From NCBI GenBank assembly GCA_964371695.1, contig CAYJOG010000027.1, forward strand, positions 1-13,796: a stretch of 13,796 bases of DNA, written 5' to 3'. Shown one piece after another: positions 12,084 through 13,796 of the stretch. Source of the stretch: CAYJOG01 sp964371695 [NCBI: uncultured bacterium] (GTDB taxonomy: Bacteria > CAYJOG01). Within the stretch, counting starts at the first letter, position 1, and every line of letters begins with the position of its first letter. The translations under genes and the position numbers were made by a program. The notes beneath the pieces are model-generated. The model saw nothing but the letters and a program-made list of their open reading frames with translations, was not told the DNA's origin and ran no database searches.

Positions 12084-13796
12084 CTAGCTGCGAGGAATCC
12101 CCCGCCTGTCCCACCAGTGGCGTAGGCCTTTTTCCAGGGCGATGAGCCAGAACGCCGCCACACCGCAGGCCGCTGTCAGGCCCACTTCGCGGGGTGTGAG
12201 GGGTGCCGCGCCAAACAAACCGGCCAAGGGTTTCCACCAGATGAACAGGGCGCTTAAGCCCGCCATGCACAGCGCCCCCAGGGGCACAAAAGGAGTGCTG
12301 AAAAAGTTCACCTTCCAAAAAGGCCGGTGGTGGCTGCGGCACAAAAAAAGATAGGCCGTCTGCACCGCCACCATCACCGTCACCGCCGCCGTGCGGGCTG
12401 CCTCGGGCGGGCGGCCCTGCTCCAGCAGGTGGTGAAACAGGCCAAAGGCGCTCAGCACCAGCAGCAGGCCCACCAGCACCGTGCGCCACAACAGCTCTCC
12501 CGAAAAAAGCGGTGTGTCCCCCGCCCTTGGCGGGTGCGCCATGATGCCCGGCTCTTTGGGTTCAAACGCCAGCGCCAGCCCCAAGGCCCCCGCCGTGGTC
12601 AGGTTCAGCCACAGGGCCTGCAACGGCAGCAGCGGCAGCGGCCCCCCCAGCACCACCGCCACCAGCAGCACCAGACCAATGCCCAGATTGTTGGGCAACG
12701 CCCAGATGAGAAACCGCGTGAGGTTGGCGTAAACCGCCCGGCCTTCCTCCACGGCAGCGGCGATGGTGGCGAAGTTGTCGTCGCTCAGCACCATGTCGGC
12801 GGCCTCCCGCGCCAGCTCGGTGCCGCCTTTGCCCATGGCCACGCCAATGTCGGCCTGCCGCAGGGCCGGGGCGTCGTTCACGCCGTCGCCGGTCACGGCC
12901 ACCACGTCGTCGCCCTGTTGCAGCGCCCGCACCAGCATCAGTTTCTGTTCGGGACTCAGGCGGGCGAACACGGTGGTGTTTTGCGCCGCCTGGGGGATTT
13001 GTTCCGGCGGCAGGGCCGCCAGTTGTGCGCCGGTGAGGGCGGTGGGCGCTGCGCCGCCGGGGCCGGTCAGCCCCACCTTGCGGGCAATGGCCTGAGCGGT
13101 GAGCAGGTGATCGCCCGTGAGCATTTTTACCTCAATGCCCGCCGCATGACACAGGGCCACGGCGTGGGCGGCCTCGGCGCGGGGTGGGTCGGCCATGGCC
13201 TGAAGCCCCAACAGCGTGAGGCCCCGCAGGTTTTCATCCTGCAATGAGTCGCCCGGCGCGGCACAAAACGCCAGCACCCGCAGACCGTCCGCCGCCATGG
13301 TGTGGGCGGCGGCCTCCACGGCGGCTGTGTCCAGGGCGGTTTGCTGATGGGCGGCGTTCATCATGCGGGTGCAGCGCGGCAACAGGGCTTCCACCGCGCC
13401 CTTCAGCACCATCCGCTGGCCGCCGGCGAGAGTGGTGTCCTGATGCAGCGTGGCCATGAAAGCGTGGGCGGCGTCAAACGGCAACACCCCCTGCCTGGGA
13501 TGGGCGGAGCGCAGGGTGGCTGGGTCCAGACCCGCCCGCCGGGCCGCCACCAGCAGGGCGGCCTCGGTGGGGTCACCCACAAACTGGGTGGGGTCGTCGT
13601 GGTGGTTCAGGTGGCTGTCGTTGCACCACACACCGGCGCTGAAAAGATCCCGGAATGTTTCGGTCACGGGCGAGGCCAGCGCCGCGCCATCGTCAGGAAA
13701 ATCCAGCCATGCCCCACCGGCCCAGGCGCGCCGCACGGTCATGCGGTTTTGTGTGAGGGTGCCGGTTTTGTCGGTGCAGATCACCGTGGCGCAGCC
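12084..13796 (-). CDS. P-type cation-transporting ATPase (type II), 5' end outside the window
   Basis: Only the C-terminal 570 residues are visible; the frame stays open to the last base, so the gene continues beyond 13796. Counting from the GTG at 13784, the phosphorylation motif DKTGTLT starts at Asp5, nucleotide-binding KGA is at 128-130, TGDHLLTA at 223-230, and the hinge GDGVNDAPAL at 299-308. Six membrane spans (M5-M10) follow at about 357-381, 384-407, 432-452, 463-482, 499-517 and 532-552. The fold is that of calcium/PMR1-like pumps, but the M5 Glu of SERCA is Ile (PNNLGIG) and the M6 Asp is Ala (NLTTAGA). The Ala is shared by a bacterial subclass whose M6 reads N-x-x-T-A, as I recall it; the M5 Ile is less usual. 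Ion specificity is open. The start, actuator domain and M1-M4 are not seen. Confidence 0.93.
   Translation of the reverse strand, partial: GCATVICTDKTGTLTQNRMTVRRAWAGGAWLDFPDDGAALASPVTETFRDLFSAGVWCNDSHLNHHDDPTQFVGDPTEAALLVAARRAGLDPATLRSAHPRQGVLPFDAAHAFMATLHQDTTLAGGQRMVLKGAVEALLPRCTRMMNAAHQQTALDTAAVEAAAHTMAADGLRVLAFCAAPGDSLQDENLRGLTLLGLQAMADPPRAEAAHAVALCHAAGIEVKMLTGDHLLTAQAIARKVGLTGPGGAAPTALTGAQLAALPPEQIPQAAQNTTVFARLSPEQKLMLVRALQQGDDVVAVTGDGVNDAPALRQADIGVAMGKGGTELAREAADMVLSDDNFATIAAAVEEGRAVYANLTRFLIWALPNNLGIGLVLLVAVVLGGPLPLLPLQALWLNLTTAGALGLALAFEPKEPGIMAHPPRAGDTPLFSGELLWRTVLVGLLLVLSAFGLFHHLLEQGRPPEAARTAAVTVMVAVQTAYLFLCRSHHRPFWKVNFFSTPFVPLGALCMAGLSALFIWWKPLAGLFGAAPLTPREVGLTAACGVAAFWLIALEKGLRHWWDRRGIPRS

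Overview
The window is GC-rich, densely coded DNA of bacterial type, with short intergenic gaps, overlapping start/stop codons and several GTG starts. It contains no rRNA, tRNA, CRISPR array, transposase or phage gene. The gene content (group 3b [NiFe]-hydrogenase, B12-binding radical SAM protein, tryptophan synthase alpha, type II P-type ATPase) fits a free-living bacterium with anaerobic or facultative metabolism. The phylum cannot be fixed from the sequence. The GC-rich intergenic repeats and the style of the membrane protein made me think of Verrucomicrobiota or a relative, but this is a weak guess.

Layout. Positions 1-424 are a gene-free patch packed with hairpins. Positions 425-2031 (minus strand) hold trpA followed by a translationally coupled, catalytically degraded SDR-like gene. 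Positions 2032-2405 are a divergent intergenic region with one copy of a roughly 96-bp repeat that carries an intrinsic terminator, and then a promoter with a perfect palindrome on its -10/start-site region. Positions 2406-3287 (plus) encode an alpha/beta hydrolase. Positions 3288-3651 are non-coding with several small palindromes. Positions 3682-5211 (plus) encode a B12-binding-domain radical SAM protein. It ends base-to-base against the minus-strand operon that runs from 9935 down to 5212: hydB, hydG, hydD, hydA and a MOSC-domain gene. Positions 10021-11910 (plus) encode a large polytopic membrane protein. A second copy of the 96-bp repeat (11957-12052, 93 of 96 bases identical) lies between it and the 3' two-thirds of a P-type cation ATPase (minus strand) that runs off the right edge.

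The centre of interest is the hydrogenase operon. Its four subunits would form a cytoplasmic heterotetramer in which H2 is oxidised or evolved at the NiFe site of HydA/HydD and electrons pass through the FeS clusters of HydB to the FAD/NAD(P) subunit HydG. All expected metal-ligand motifs are present. However, the large-subunit gene is cut by an in-frame TAA at codon 106, with both nickel-binding CxxC motifs kept on opposite sides, and the small-subunit gene appears to start at an ATT codon behind a perfect Shine-Dalgarno sequence. The operon is therefore recently damaged, or mis-sequenced at one or two sites, or expressed in an unusual way. No maturation gene (hypA-F, endopeptidase) is in view.
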